From: Sthenelais limicola
Taxonomy: Eukaryota > Annelida > Polychaeta > Phyllodocida > Sigalionidae
Direction: 5' to 3'
DNA: 64,000 nt
NCBI GenBank assembly: GCA_942159475.1
Contig: OW804096.1
Coordinates: 44,267,744-44,331,743, forward strand
Positions 26,701 through 37,614 of this stretch are shown one piece after another; positions within the stretch are counted from its first letter, which is position 1; each line of letters begins with the position of its first letter. A program made the position numbers and the translations under genes. The notes under the pieces were generated by a model. It saw only the letters and a program-made list of their open reading frames with translations. It ran no database searches and was not told where the DNA came from.

Positions 26701-29508
26701 GTATCCTGTATAAATTGGCTTAGACAAAAATCTGTACCTTACAAATTATTGATGGCCCACCCTAAAACATATTATGCCCACATGAGCGCGTTTCACTCTG
26801 CCCATACACCAAGTTTCCCACCCACCCACCCACCACCAAACATACACACTTCAATGTCATTAGAGGCTTATCACTTTTGTTAAGTTATTCATGCCAGGAA
26901 AATAGATTATTCCAAGGTTAAGATGGATATGAAGTTTAACGGAGCTTAACTTTAAGCAGGGGCTGATGGGAGAACGCTCAAAACAGGGCGGCGCGCAACT
27001 TGGGACGCAGAAATGTAATAGAAAAATATTTTCAACAATAATTAAGTCCAATATCAGAGATTATTTCACATGAATGACATTGTTTTTATTGCTTTCATTA
27101 GAGAGGTGCGTAGAAAATTCAGAGCGATTCAGTATGGTGGAAAAGTTATGTGTAAAGTGGCAGGTAGAGGGAGTTAATGGAGAAGCTATATGCAAGAGGT
27201 GGAAAGGATGTATGTCCAGGAGGGGGCTTGACCCGGCTCGCTTCCTCGTATGGGGTTACGTAACAAACGCATAATTCTTGGCCAAGCAGTGCGATTTATT
27301 GTATCTATCAGATTATGTTGGTCAAGTATGTTGATTAAAGTCATGTGGAAATTGCAGAAGTTAAAGGAAGCGCTGCCTATAATGTTAAATTTGTTAAAGT
27401 GACACTTCTCACTGTTGTTGCCTAGATTATCGAGTAACGGAATTTCTACTTCATTTTCTAGTATTTGGTTCACCTCACCCTCCTAAATAACTCCTGTGGA
27501 TATCAAAACTCTAACATTCATATTATATCAGATATTTGGTAAAATAGAGAGCAAAATCGTTTTTGCTTGCCAACCCTATATTCAAACTGTCAGTTGGGAT
27601 GACATCTGGAATTATGTAACCCCTAGGTCGGCGCTGGTCAGTACAAAGGGCACTAGTTCCCATACTGCCACCAGGGCTAAATCTGGCAGTATCTCCTGAT
27701 CTCCAAAGCCATTTCCTCATGGATTTGACATAGGTTTAGGTTCTGAACCATTCATTACACATATTCATTAATCATTGAATGAAAACGCAATGCTGATACT
27801 CAATACTTCAGATATTGCTATACCTATCATATATGATTACACTGACAAAGTTTCACACGATTCCATGACTACTCATTTTAACTATCTTAGCCACTTTAAA
27901 CTGTGTGTTGATGGAGCCTGGGTAAAAAAATTGAGATAGTATGAAAACAAGAAAGAAAGCCCAATATCACTGAAGATATCGTTAATTAACATCCAAAATT
28001 AATTGAGACTGCTTAACTACGAGTCCTGAAGTGGCTTAACTACGATTCCTGAAGTGTCATTATTCATTTTGGCAGAAAATAAGAATAAAATCTCTCGTGG
28101 CCATATTGGGTAGACCCGCTACTGTTTGGCATAGTCATTACGATTACCTTACTGCTACTTCATTATTACCTGATCATTTATTTACAACTTTTGGATATTG
28201 AACTCTTTTTTTTTGTTACATCTTATAAATCTGTGTCTCAAGATATCTGCCTCGAAAATCACTATCCCTACATCCTAGGGGACATAGAAGATGGACCGTA
28301 TTCGGCAGTCATTTGGTGCCTATCACCACAGCAATCCCTCATTGAAATTGTCTTTTGCACGCTGGGACACACTGTGTCTCCTCCTAAGATATTCAAGATG
28401 GGTGTCCGACGCCGTTACATCCCCGAGATCTGGGGCTCTTGGAAGGCGACAGCACCAAGGGCGATGCCGCGATGTGATTCAAATCAGATCCGGTGATTCA
28501 AAGCTGAACAGTCTGTGGCACCTGTGAGAAAAGCGTGAGTCTAAGTAGATGCTGTTGGCGACAAGCTTCACTGACACAGACATTTCCTTCTGCCCAACAG
28601 TCTGGATTAAAGATGTCCAAGCTGTCTATATAAATCCCAGGCAGCTCTACGGCCTTTAGTCAAAAGGATAAAACGTCTCTCTCCCAAGCGCCTTTTTTTT
28701 ATGTGAGTGACCTTCTGAAAAACATACTGAGAGTCTTAAAACCGGTGTCGTTGCCTTTTTGTGTCCGTGTTCGACTGGGATTCAGCTGGACAATATAGAT
28801 TCTGATTGAAATTTGAAAAAGGTAAAGGTAAAAATGTGGAGGTAAAAGCTGAAGTATTGTTGGACGAAGGAGTGTTTATTACGAAGCCTTCCAACTTAAA
28901 ATCTGAAATAATTGAAAAGAGTTCTACGAGCTTCTCAACATTAAAAAATCAAGAAGGATCAGTTCCCAGCATCATTTTCGACCGTAAGAGTATCTGTCAT
29001 GAATAAAATATTCCTTCCCCGTGGACACTACGTATCACTTATATCCCTCTGGGAAGTAATAGTTTATTGATGTCATACGTAATCTATGTAAATGATCAAT
29101 GCAGTGTCAAATCGAGGATTTGAACCGACAGTTCTTGTAGTGGCTCATTTCGGATTATTTTCCCTGAAGTCTGCCATTTAAAAACATATCTAAAGCATTT
29201 TTATTGGCCACAATTTTCAACTTGCAAAAGTCGCATAACCTTTAATATATAGATGGTTGTTTTCATGCGTTGCCATTTCCAATTAGAAGATGTCGGTTGT
29301 CCATGAGCTTTGCATTTATTGACCACCAGCCTCGACACATACGTACCCCGCATATCAATTAATATTAAGATTTGTTAGGCCTGTATTTGACGTATACTTG
29401 CTGCATTAATCCTTCAGTGTTTCCCTGACACAAGAAGTGATCTCCGCCCCCGCCCCCTCACTCACCCACCCTCCTTTTCTCCCTACCTCTATTTTCCCCA
29501 TGCATATC

Positions 29509-29539
<31 letters not shown>

Positions 29540-32500
29540 CCTTTCTCCCATATATATATTGGTCCCAATCCATCAGGACCGAATGAAGGGAGCCTGACAA
29601 TCTATACCGCCAAACTGACCAATCACTGGCATTATAGATGTTATGGCCTGTCAGCACAATCCGGTAACGACATCGTATTTAATACATTAGCGGTAGGGTC
29701 CTCCGAGATCTGATTTGCTTTCTGCATTTTAATATATTTAACGGTTGTTTTTATGTGCAACAACACATGGGACCACATCCATTCCTAACCGCCTACAATA
29801 GAAGTCAGTGGATTCTGGGTATATACTGTCCATTAGGTGATACCTAGGGCATGCACATAAAGATATATATATATATATTCTAAAGGATACAAATATTAAT
29901 GTTATGAGAGGGGGATGCTCTAGTGTATCTAGCTCCAGAGTTATGATGTCCAACAATGGGTTGTTTTGTATTTGATGTAGGATGCTGTGCTCCCTGTTGG
30001 GCCTAATCTATTAGCATCTAATTTCCCTGGCCAGAAAAATCGATTATCTGTTAATTTAGGGTTATTCCGCCTACGCTGTTCCACTTACAAATATCCCACA
30101 CCTGATAATATGTACACCCTTGCTAATAAGGTACCGCTCTATATCAGCATATTAGTATGTATACAACACATGTTATTAGCGACTTATCGACTCCTGTCGT
30201 TGTTACGTAATATTTCGGGTCTTCGATACTTCGTTTTATTAGCTTAAGCAACGTCCGTTGTCTTCATTATCTTTTCTTGTTGTCTTCATTATCATCGTGA
30301 TTAATCATCATGCCAAAACCAGTGCAATGCATGGCCAGCCAAGTACTTCTTTAAGAAGGCAGGAGAATTATTTCGGACATCCATAATGGATCAACGATAC
30401 TGATTCAGAATTAGTGCCACCTTCTCCAGTCCTTGTCTAACGGCCTCTCGTTTTCTCTATGCAGGCATAGTTATCATATTCATAGCTGTAGGTTGGCGTG
30501 TGGGGTCAAAAAAAACCTCATCAGATTGAGTCGATAGCAAATGTACCAGAATTACCACCCCTTCCTCACTAAGCCTAGACTTATCCTGTTAGAAATGACT
30601 TTTTAATATTAATGAGCATTCTTTATATCATCGTGGATACGATTTACAAATGGATTTTCCTTATATTGGCGACCACGAGGCGACAGGTCTACATGGCCTA
30701 GAACACGCTGGCTGATTGCGATGGTGATGTAATTTGTCACTTGTCCGTGGCGTCGTGTCCATCAGGGTTGGATCGTGAATGGAGGGGCTTGGGGATAGGC
30801 TCGAACAGGTCATTACCAAGGTCATAATTCCTACACTAGATGACGCCTTCATCTCGAATGACATGCCATCATTTGGCCAATCAAGGCGCGTGATCTAGCG
30901 TCCTGCGTGGCCATATCGCGCTAAGTATAAGATATGCGGCAGCGACGGCATAGTTGATGATGCGTCATGTCATGATCCTGCCATGTCTAAGTGGATGCTA
31001 TCACTCCCTGTGAGGCAGTCCTAAGCCGCAGATTCACGGTGGAAGGTGATGATGGTGGCAGTAGGGGGAAGAAGTGCCCTTAATCACTCCTTGTACTAAA
31101 TAAAAAGATCCAAGCGATGGGTTATTGTTTGATTGTTGTCTGATCGTTCATTATACTTTAAAAAAATGCATGAATTATGTAAAGGCAATTAGTTCATCTA
31201 CCGGTATTAAAAAACCATCGCGTAGACACCGCTTACAAATTATTAGCCTATGCAAATCTCCTCGCTCCCTCCCTGATCCGTCCATCAGGGGGATACTCTG
31301 TCTGACAAAGTATGTGCTGTTACCACCAACAGGAGATTTCCTAGTTTCGTCAATGATCTTCAGTGCAGGATCCAGAGGGGAGCCTTGAGGAATCCCCTCC
31401 ATCTAATCCCCTAAATAAAACCTTTCCTGTTCTCTAGATATATAGCAATTCTTCCAAATATTAGTGAGTGTTTTGACCAGTTATATCAACCTGTTCTATA
31501 AAATTTATCAAATTTATTTAAATCGAGACTAAGGACTATATATATAAGGTCTATCTAGCCTGGTCATTTGTCAACCCTTAAGACCCCCGTCAAGGAATTT
31601 CTGGAGTCGCTCATGGTCCAAGCACACGATAGTATGTGTAGGACTGACCGTGATGGAGCACCGTCCTTGCTGTAGCCCTAATTAATAGGACAACAGCCTT
31701 TTACTTGCGGGTAATTGCTAGTAGGCCTCAATTTTTCTACCGCCCTATTAGACAGATGCAAATTTGTTGTGTTATATTGGCTTCTCCAGTCTGGCTTTTT
31801 CTTCGGTTTTATTCCTGGGAACGCCCTTATGGTTGTGCGTTTTTATAATGGCTTGCTCCTCTCTAACCACGATTCAGCCTTCGCGATCACTTAATTAATG
31901 AGCACGCATAAATGCCTTACAATTGTCACAATTTGTTTTACTCTTATTAGTGAGATTGTCAGAAAGGGAATTAAACAGCAGACTTTAATCATCTGAGCGC
32001 ATTTCCATGGCTTTATTTTATCTTTTATTTGTTTGAATGGTCTACACCAGAATCTCACTATTGTCTAGGCCCAAAGATGAGCGAGTCCCTTCAAACGGAG
32101 GGGGCGGGGGGGGGGGGGAGAGAAAGCCTCTCGGCCCAAACCGCAAAGTGCCATGATTATAATTCCATGAAGACCGCAGCATATTATAATCCCATTAAAA
32201 CGCCTAGTCCTAGGTCAGGAAACCGATTAGCGAAGTAGGCGTTCAGTCACATACCATTCTTATCTGATCTGAATATTGGGCCTAGACTGATACAAGGTTT
32301 TTTAAAGTCAGACCACCATGAAATTGCATGTTAGCATTGGTCACGACCTTGTCACTTTTAAAAAAAAACTACCTCGCCTTCCCCGTTCATGCTTTATTCT
32401 GCTCACTAACCAACAGAAAGGGAGGTTGTGTCGAGTGGTATTGTAATATTGGTGTTTTTCCTCTCCTCTCTCACCCAATCTCACGCTAATATATTCTCAT

Positions 32501-35500
32501 CTTGTAAAGTTCAATCGATTAATAGGAGCTGTTTCGCACCCAGCTATACCTTGCGATAGCTGTGGAAAAAAATCGATGCCCTCTGCTATGTGCAATGTCC
32601 GTGTTTCTGCCACAATACTTGGGCTGTCAATATCATTACATGCATTGTGAGTGGCCCGGGGATACGATTTCATCGCGAATAATAATAGCGGCGATGAAAA
32701 TATGCACATCCTAACCTGTTTTCATTACTCCTCTGGAAAGGATCGATACATTTAATGGAAATCCTGGCCTACATTTGAGGGATAGCGCCGTGCACTTTTT
32801 GGCGGTTTAAATTTATAGCAATCTATATAATAAAACCCCGCTAAGTCGTTTAACGGTGTACGGTCTGGGGCAATATTTGTCCAATCGATCGTGCGGATGA
32901 ATATAGGCTATCGGCACAACAGGTTCTCTGTTTGACCAATCTACATGCCATTGATCTCCGTCACCATCTCAATGCTGCGTTCTTGCAATAATCCTTTTTG
33001 TAAGAGCTGCCAAACCCGATAATACAATATTTTTGTTGAAACAGTCGAGACTAGTTTTCCAATCCTTCTGTTATCACCCATCCATTGTAATACCCTAGTA
33101 TTTATATTAAAACTACAACAATATACGGATCTCTCTAAAATAATTATGCAATAACCACCAGGTTAGGAAACTTTATTTTGTTCTGGGGTACTAATCAATT
33201 GAGGCAACATTGCATACAATAGCATTGAATAGCGTGCTCAGTAAAAGTAATATTTTGAATCATTGCATTGTACATACAATTTCAATTTCAAAATAGTATT
33301 TATCTGACTGCGATAAAAAAAATTAACATGGGTGAAGTTATTTAGCTTCTCAGCATTGTATCATTGCGAAGATGCAAGATTTGAAACTGCAATCATGCAC
33401 TCAGTTGTGATTCAATCTGTTGTATTAATTGATTGTTAATGCTGCCGTTCGAGGCGATATAGGTTTTGTTGCAAACTCGTTTAAAATGTAAATGATTCAT
33501 ATTGAGCTCCGCCTGCAACTAGGGCTCTGCCACAAAATGAAAGTTTAGAAGCCACATGAAATATCCTTGGACCCGACCAAACTAAATGTTTTACTGGCTG
33601 TTCGAGGCAAAAGACTGGTGTACAAAAAAAATTGACTTGACTATACCTTCATATACACGGTTGTGATATACAGGTTACCACTCATACACGCCGATGTATA
33701 CATACAGTTAAAGTCATAGGGTTCCTTTGGTAGTTCTTATGCGACATATTAGATATTCACACTTTTTTGTGCCTTTATATTATGCTCTTTAAAACAGAAA
33801 ATGGAGCCTGGGGCCAAAAATGTAACTCATTTATGAACATGTTCAACCACTTGCTTCCTCCTTTGGTACTCCCACAACAATGTCATTCAAAGTCTACGTT
33901 GAATTCACGAAGTCTACAAAGTCTACGTTGATTGATATTAAAATCTTTATAAAATGAAATATATTTGTTACCTGAAACTAATTTGAATGTGGCAACTATT
34001 GAACCTGACCATTTGGGCAGTGATGCGTGTATTCTTAAAACTATTTTACAGATTAAGCGAATGAAGCAACTTGAACACGAGAAAGACATCCTAGTCCAAG
34101 GTCTTGAATCTGTGGAACGAGCTCGAGAATGGTATATCAATCAACTCAGGGAAGTGGAGGATAAACAGAAATATATTGGCCAGTCGTCCTCACAACATGT
34201 GTGTATAATATTTGCCTTTTCCCATGTTAAATAAAAAGATTACATTCTGTCACTTCCTAGAATCTTTAGAGATTCTTGAATTCTACGTGGAGAAAGTCTG
34301 GTCGATGCATTAACGTTTCCCACGATATTACTTTACGAATTAGAGTCTGCAGTACTTCATTAAACGAAAAGAGAGAAAGAACGTGATTACGATTTTCCTC
34401 ATGTCACATTCGCTATTTCTTCCAGGATTACTCAGTCGAAGCTCATCAGGAAAGAATGAATTTCAAACAAGCCCGAATCTATGAAGTCAACCAGCAACTA
34501 AAAGCCCTCGTGGAGAGCTCGGAGAAGGTGAGGTCCCTTTTCATTTTATTTCTGGTCTGAAATTTGAGAATGAGGGCGAAACTTGTTTTGTTTATAAAAT
34601 CTTAAGATTCAAAGCCAGCTCTGCCTCAATCCACGGAAGTCTTGGCAAAAAGGTAACTTCAGAGAACTCTTTGTTTGTGCTTTCAGGGATTCCCCCTCCA
34701 CATGAACCTAGCCCTCAGCCTGCCTTTGACAAAACAGCGACCCGAGAACACAGAAACGAGTAACATTGTGGCGATGCTGAAAGGCCAGAATAGGCTTCTC
34801 ACACAGGTAAGCCGCTGAAGCGTCTTTAATTTTGCAGATCTCTCAAGATTCCATTGTTAACTGTCGCCAGGATTTCTCGGGAAATATGAACCGTGCGTCC
34901 CTGCCTGAAACATGACTATTTCCATCATGAGAATATGAAAGGTAGTACATGATCCGATCCCCCCCTCATAACCTTACCAATCTAATTTGTTTAACTTTGT
35001 TTCTCTTGCTTATACTATTTTTCTACCGATATGGTGTGAGATGAGATGAGGTTTTTCCAATATTAATATTTAATGTATTGCCTCACACCTGTAGTACTTT
35101 TGTAATGTGCAACGGAGCCGCCCTACTCCTTGAATGTATTTTACTCGTGACTTAGCGAATCTTTGCCATTTCCTTAGTATATTCGGAGCCAATACAATTT
35201 CATTATTAGTAAAGTACCTTTTTATAGATTACTTTCAATTATTAAATTTTAAGTGCATTGTTACTGGCCGTCTACTCTTTGGATCCAGGTTCTTTAGAAG
35301 AAATTATGCCTGATTATATGTAATCGAAATCCATCATCTGTAATTATAAAATGCAACTACTCATTTCAATTCATTTAATGGAAACCCAATGGTTCTCTTT
35401 CTTTCATTTAACAGTCGGCACAATTATATAATCGAAAGAGCATGAATGAGTACACATAACTCTGCTACTCCGTCATCTCAGAATAATGTTATTAGTGCTC

Positions 35501-36671
35501 CTTGTTTTTTCGTTTTTTTTTCATTTTGGAGTTATATTTAAAGATATAAAAAGAAATGTATATACAATATAACTAAAGACCCCGTGCAGATTGTGTGATA
35601 CATTGTACATGTCTATCCACACAATTTCCCACCATCTCGAGGAGCATTTTTACTCAAAGACGTGTACATGTCCTTAATGTATTCGTTTTTTGTCAATCTT
35701 GTTCTTCAAATATCTCGCAACATCTTTTTTTTTAATGTAAAATGTAAAAATTCGCCTGTAGATAAATGAAATAGTAGTTATCTCATTGTCCGTTCCTAGA
35801 TAACAAAAAAGATGTAACTGCTCCTTCCGTCGACCACAGAAACATCTATCCCCGAATCTTTCATTTAATTCGATTTTGTAAATACACCTTTTAGACACAT
35901 AATTGCTATACGTATACATGTCATGTAAACGAACCATTGTTAATAATCGAAGAGAGTAGGGAATCGTACTCCATATTATATTACCAATATTCAACTTCAG
36001 CTTAACTTTAGAATGCCCCATAAATACTTCCTGTTTATTCTCCACACCCCTCGTGGTGTCCTCGATTAAATTAAAATTAAACTTCACCTCCCCTACGGTA
36101 CGTCTCGTTTAATTTAAAAATTATACAAAATTTTGAGCAAGACTGAATTCCATCTGCCCAATGAAAGATGATCCCATTACTTATAATTGTAGTAGGTTAA
36201 GATAGATTGTCCAAATAAAAGGGCAACAAACACCCACTGTAATCTTTAATCTGTTGTATGCCTTTTGGAAGTCACTAAAACTAGTACTTAATCTCTAAAA
36301 TTGATTTATAATCCTTGCAGTTTTGATCGCGGTTTAAAAAAGCTAATGACTTGCTCGAGGGTGATGTCTGTTTTGGTTCCTTGGATATCCCTCATTATTG
36401 GACTTGGCATACAGCTGAATTTTGTTTCTTTTGCTGCTGGTTGTTCGATCAATTTGTTTGTCACCGGAACTCCAGAAAACAAAATAGTCTGTAAATAATA
36501 AATGTGTGTCTGTTTTAATGAGGGCTTTCTGTTTGCTTTCCCCAGGAGGTGAGCCAGAAGAGTGACAAAATATCTCAACTAGAACGGGAGAAAGCTACAC
36601 TGATTCGCGACTTGTTCGATTCGCGATCGAAAACTAGAAATAACAATTACGAGGACTCAACATTCATGTAA
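10688..36671 (+). CDS. SAPCD2: SAPCD2-like suppressor APC domain protein, complete, 6 coding exons
   Basis: Joined exons 10688-11711, 24641-24759, 34052-34198, 34426-34527, 34687-34806 and 36546-36671 give 545 residues, and every junction keeps phase with GT-AG borders. Residues about 13-87 are the suppressor APC domain (FVSSLRVLFDILDEQ, then LTFERFVAGLKIALL). Residues 88-380 are Gln/Pro/Ser-rich and look disordered. A basic RRHTLSNGVDF motif precedes a predicted coiled coil (KQLEHEKDILVQGLE) and the conserved tail LKGQNRLLTQEV ... EDSTFM. Vertebrate SAPCD2 (about 390 residues) has the same order and a near-identical end; the extra length here is in the middle. In vertebrates the protein is reported to act at the cell cortex and in polarity, opposing LGN/NuMA in spindle orientation; that role here is inferred. 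The start at 10688 is the first ATG that leads into the domain. Family assignment is very secure. Confidence 0.93.
17548..17582. repeat. C-rich (CCCT)n tract
   Basis: CCTCC repeats on the + strand, so GGGA repeats and possible G-quadruplex on the minus strand. SAPCD2 intron 1. Confidence 0.65.
20815..20910. repeat. Inverted repeat, 16 bp arms
   Basis: TTCCGATCTGGTGAAA at 20815-20830 and its exact reverse complement at 20895-20910, 64 bases apart, in SAPCD2 intron 1. Could be a tiny MITE relic or a structured RNA. Confidence 0.6.
22321..22465 (+). repeat. R1 dispersed repeat, copy B (partial)
   Basis: Matches copy A from GGCGTTCTAA-like sequence through GGGATTATAGGGGCATTTTG, CGGTTTGGAGTGAGAGGC and TTTCCCGC. 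It lies in SAPCD2 intron 1 and lacks the outer 40 bases of the other copies. Confidence 0.65.
24641..24759 (+). CDS. SAPCD2: SAPCD2 exon 2: basic RRHTLSNG motif
   Basis: Acceptor TTTTCCTGTAG|GC; the first two bases complete the Gly codon opened by exon 1. It encodes about 39 residues, including QAQRRANRRKEPRRHTLSNG, matching the basic motif just before the coiled coil in vertebrate SAPCD2. It ends in phase 0 at CATATG|GTAGGT. Confidence 0.9.
25468..25554 (+). repeat. Polypyrimidine (CTTTT)n tract
   Basis: About 87 bases of almost pure C/T, ending in about eight CTTTT units (25505-25548). In SAPCD2 intron 2; may form triplex DNA or bind pyrimidine-tract proteins in the nascent RNA. Confidence 0.8.
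28011..28056 (+). repeat. 23 bp tandem duplication
   Basis: GCTTAACTACGAGTCCTGAA plus GTG, repeated with one base change. SAPCD2 intron 2. Confidence 0.8.
29508..29540 (+). repeat. Poly-C run followed by (CA)n
   Basis: Eighteen C residues then about seven CA units, within a C-rich stretch from 29443. Microsatellite in SAPCD2 intron 2. Confidence 0.85.
32040..32268 (-). repeat. R1 dispersed repeat, copy C, with poly-G insertion
   Basis: The reverse complement matches copy A nearly end to end (AAGAATGG.ATGT, CGCCTACTTCGCTAATCGG, TTTCCTG.CCTA, CACTTTGCGGTTTGGGCCGA). A run of 13 G at 32106-32118 expands one position. In SAPCD2 intron 2. Confidence 0.75.
34052..34198 (+). CDS. SAPCD2: SAPCD2 exon 3: start of coiled coil
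   Basis: Acceptor TATTTTACAG|ATT, donor CAACAT|GTGTGT, phase 0 at both ends, 49 codons. The residues (MKQLEHEKDILVQGLESVER) form a clear heptad pattern and continue with AREWYINQLREVEDKQKYIG, closely matching the family. Confidence 0.93.
34426..34527 (+). CDS. SAPCD2: SAPCD2 exon 4
   Basis: Acceptor TCTTCCAG|GAT, donor GAGAAG|GTGAGG, 34 codons, phase 0. Helical, charged sequence (ARIYEVNQQLKALVESSEK) continuing the C-terminal rod. It is 227 bases after exon 3. Confidence 0.88.
34687..34806 (+). CDS. SAPCD2: SAPCD2 exon 5
   Basis: Acceptor GTGCTTTCAG|GGA, donor ACACAG|GTAAGC, 40 codons, phase 0. It ends with IVAMLKGQNRLLTQ, one of the best conserved stretches of the family. Confidence 0.93.
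35674..36100 (-). mobile_element. Possible LINE fragment (L1/Tx1-like ORF2 end)
   Basis: A 137-codon minus-strand frame in SAPCD2 intron 5. It reads LLTMVRLHDMYTYSN, CIYKIEL and GDRCFCGRRKEQLHLFCYLG, recalling the CxxC...HLFxxC segment at the end of L1/Tx1-type reverse transcriptases. The match is by eye only and the frame could be chance in AT-rich DNA. Confidence 0.35.
36546..36671 (+). CDS. SAPCD2: SAPCD2 exon 6: C-terminus and stop
   Basis: Acceptor TTTCCCCAG|GAG; 41 codons then TAA. The residues run EVSQKSDKISQLEREKATLI, then RDLFDSRS, and end EDSTFM, the family's characteristic C-terminus (D-S-T-F plus one hydrophobic residue). Confidence 0.94.
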   Translation, partial: EVSQKSDKISQLEREKATLIRDLFDSRSKTRNNNYEDSTFM

Positions 36672-36789
36672 TGTTTCGACCATTTGTTCAGCGTTCAAAT
36701 GTTTTTAATCCAACGATTCTCTTAGCTACATGGATGCGCTTGTCTATTGGACTCCAATGTAGTTGCGATGTAAACTTGCCAATTTACTA

Positions 36790-36795
36790 ATTAAA
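36790..36795 (+). terminator. Possible SAPCD2 polyadenylation signal
   Basis: ATTAAA about 120 bases after the stop codon, followed after 20-40 bases by a GT-rich stretch (TGTGGTCATTTCGTTGGGGG). This is the expected arrangement for cleavage and polyadenylation, but the hexamer is the weaker variant. Confidence 0.35.
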
Positions 36796-37143
36796 ATCTA
36801 GAGTAGTTTCACAATATGTGGTCATTTCGTTGGGGGTCAAATATTTCACTGAAATGTCTGCTGTCCAATGTACTGTTTATGATTTCCGTCCCGGGCTATC
36901 TATGAACTAGCGTTCATTCACTCTATGATAATGTGGACCCCCGGTGTGGACCCCTTTCTAAAGATGAGGGTGTCTGCTGACTTTTCACTCAGGTAGCGGT
37001 GCTTCTATACACGTCCAGCTTAATTAAAACCATGCCGTTGGGATGGTTTATGAAGGTTCTATACCTGCAATCATCTCTGTGACTTTATTCCATCTCTAAA
37101 ACACCAATATCTCCTGCTTATACTTCTCAATATTGTACATTAC

Positions 37144-37614
37144 TTATAGATATATGTCGAAGCCAAAAAGGCTTTTCAGGTTGAGGGAAGCATTGCTAAA
37201 TATATCAAGTACGATGTCTCCAGACTGATGAGTTGTATCTGAAATCCTTAGTCGACCTAATTTGCAATATTTACTTGAACCTGAGTTTTCTCTGATTGAT
37301 GTGGTCGTAGTCGGTGCATGTATTTCTAAGAGATCTGTGGTACGATATGTATGTAAGTGGTTCCTCTGTTCCATTGTGTTTTGATTTTTTATATCATTCA
37401 CACATGTTTTGGGGAGTGTATCTACGACGACTGGTATCTTATTATATTTTTTAGTTTCATAAGAGATTTTGTAAAGACGTATACCCTGACGAGCTGAGAA
37501 TGCGGTTTCCCCCTCAGAAGTAGTTCCCTCGATTGTAAAGCTCAATAATTTTGAATATTTGTAAGTAACTTTATATGAAGTTAATTTGCATTCCTGTTGT
37601 AGGATAGCGTACAC
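37144..37614 (-). CDS. Unrecognised 156-codon ORF, hypothetical
   Basis: Open frame antisense to and 470 bases beyond the SAPCD2 stop. The residues are mixed and polar (FTIEGTTSEGETAFSARQG, TPRTTDLLEIHAP-like) rather than the Ile/Lys/Asn-rich translation expected of random AT-rich DNA. At this base composition a frame this long is mildly unexpected by chance. No domain, signal peptide or membrane segment seen. It may be an exon of an unrecognised minus-strand gene or a relic of a mobile element. Confidence 0.25.
   Translation of the reverse strand: MYAILQQECKLTSYKVTYKYSKLLSFTIEGTTSEGETAFSARQGIRLYKISYETKKYNKIPVVVDTLPKTCVNDIKNQNTMEQRNHLHTYRTTDLLEIHAPTTTTSIRENSGSSKYCKLGRLRISDTTHQSGDIVLDIFSNASLNLKSLFGFDIYL

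Larger units (their letters stand above)
24760..34051 (+). other. SAPCD2 intron 2 (9.3 kb)
   Basis: Begins GTAGGT and ends TATTTTACAG. Holds the pyrimidine tract, the poly-C/(CA)n, R1 copy C, a 23 bp duplication, and a direct repeat of CAAAGTCTACGTTGA just before exon 3. No nested exon supported. Confidence 0.75.

Noticed and set aside
28191..28527. Overlapping + strand ORFs in a locally less AT-rich stretch
   Set aside because: Considered as an old processed pseudogene, but no frame gave a recognisable protein.
29100..29180. Possible minus-strand tRNA (GGTTCAAATCCT B-box-like)
   Set aside because: No A box or acceptor stem at the right spacing.
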